Source: Cognatundibacterium luofuense
GTDB lineage: Bacteria; Pseudomonadota; Gammaproteobacteria; Burkholderiales; Burkholderiaceae_D
Direction: 5' to 3'
DNA length: 64,000 nt
Assembly (NCBI RefSeq): GCF_018139685.1
Contig: NZ_JAGSPN010000017.1
Coordinates: 1 to 64,000 of the forward strand
Below are positions 63,976 through 64,000 of the stretch, in pieces. The position numbers and the translations under genes were made by a program. Numbering within the stretch: position 1 is the stretch's first letter; each line of letters opens with the position of its first letter. The notes beneath the pieces were generated by a model. The model made no database searches. It was not told where the DNA came from and saw nothing but the letters and a program-made list of their open reading frames with translations.

Positions 63976-64000
63976 ATGACTATCGCAGACAATAAAAAGG
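63976..64000 (+). CDS. smpB: Start of SsrA-binding protein gene, cut by window end
   Basis: The ATG at 63976 opens a frame reading MTIADNKK up to the last base. The divergent position beside ratA and rnfH is the standard smpB locus, and the few residues agree with SmpB starts. SmpB binds tmRNA for trans-translation. The call rests mainly on gene order. Confidence 0.65.

Overview
The window looks like a chromosomal segment of a betaproteobacterium, probably Burkholderiales and plausibly Oxalobacteraceae. The signs are the ratA-rnfH-smpB junction, a DUF2863 gene of a type I know from Burkholderiales, prfB followed by lysS, the guaB and guaA pair, and a base composition that looks close to 50% GC with AT-richer accessory patches. 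I cannot fix the genus by eye.

Layout. 1-9600: core metabolism with a nucleotidyltransferase, a YfcG-like glutathione transferase, a SorAB-type sulfite dehydrogenase, a ClpP-fold periplasmic protein, a PhnD-like binding protein fused to rhodanese, a CYTH protein and an M14 carboxypeptidase. 9820-14737: tRNA-Pro(GGG), an AT-rich DUF2806 gene just behind it, then a histone-deacetylase-family protein beside a Pat-type protein acetyltransferase. 14874-23768: an accessory island. It carries a two-gene RADAR anti-phage system (rdrA-rdrB), a membrane protein with split Cys pairs, a lipoprotein, an IS3 remnant and an orphan Imm11-type immunity gene. Copies of one short interspersed repeat delimit its parts. 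23911-28486: an O-acetylation cassette (MBOAT and two SGNH proteins). 28634-41466: housekeeping genes (GhrA-like, RNase H-like, YgiQ, prfB with its programmed frameshift, lysS, an ABC exporter) and smaller enzymes. 41545-44320: an operon of APS kinase, DHH phosphoesterase and sulfotransferase. 44349-54633: a chemoreceptor, GNAT, reductase, thioesterase, acyl-CoA dehydrogenase, MHS transporter, LdcA, TadA and QueD. QueE follows. 55722-57902: a Septu (PtuA-PtuB) defence pair inserted between queE and guaA. 58282-62417: guaB, a degenerate GGDEF protein, guaA. The right end has a DUF4124 protein, rnfH, ratA and the first codons of smpB.

How the parts may work together. RADAR and Septu are two independent anti-phage systems 35 kb apart. 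APS kinase, DHH phosphoesterase and sulfotransferase make a plausible self-contained sulfation module: PAPS synthesis, transfer, and removal of the PAP by-product. The deacetylase and Pat genes could form an acetylation switch. The MBOAT and SGNH genes would acetylate, and perhaps deacetylate, an envelope glycan. Coordinates and motifs were read directly. Family names come from motif recognition without database searches.
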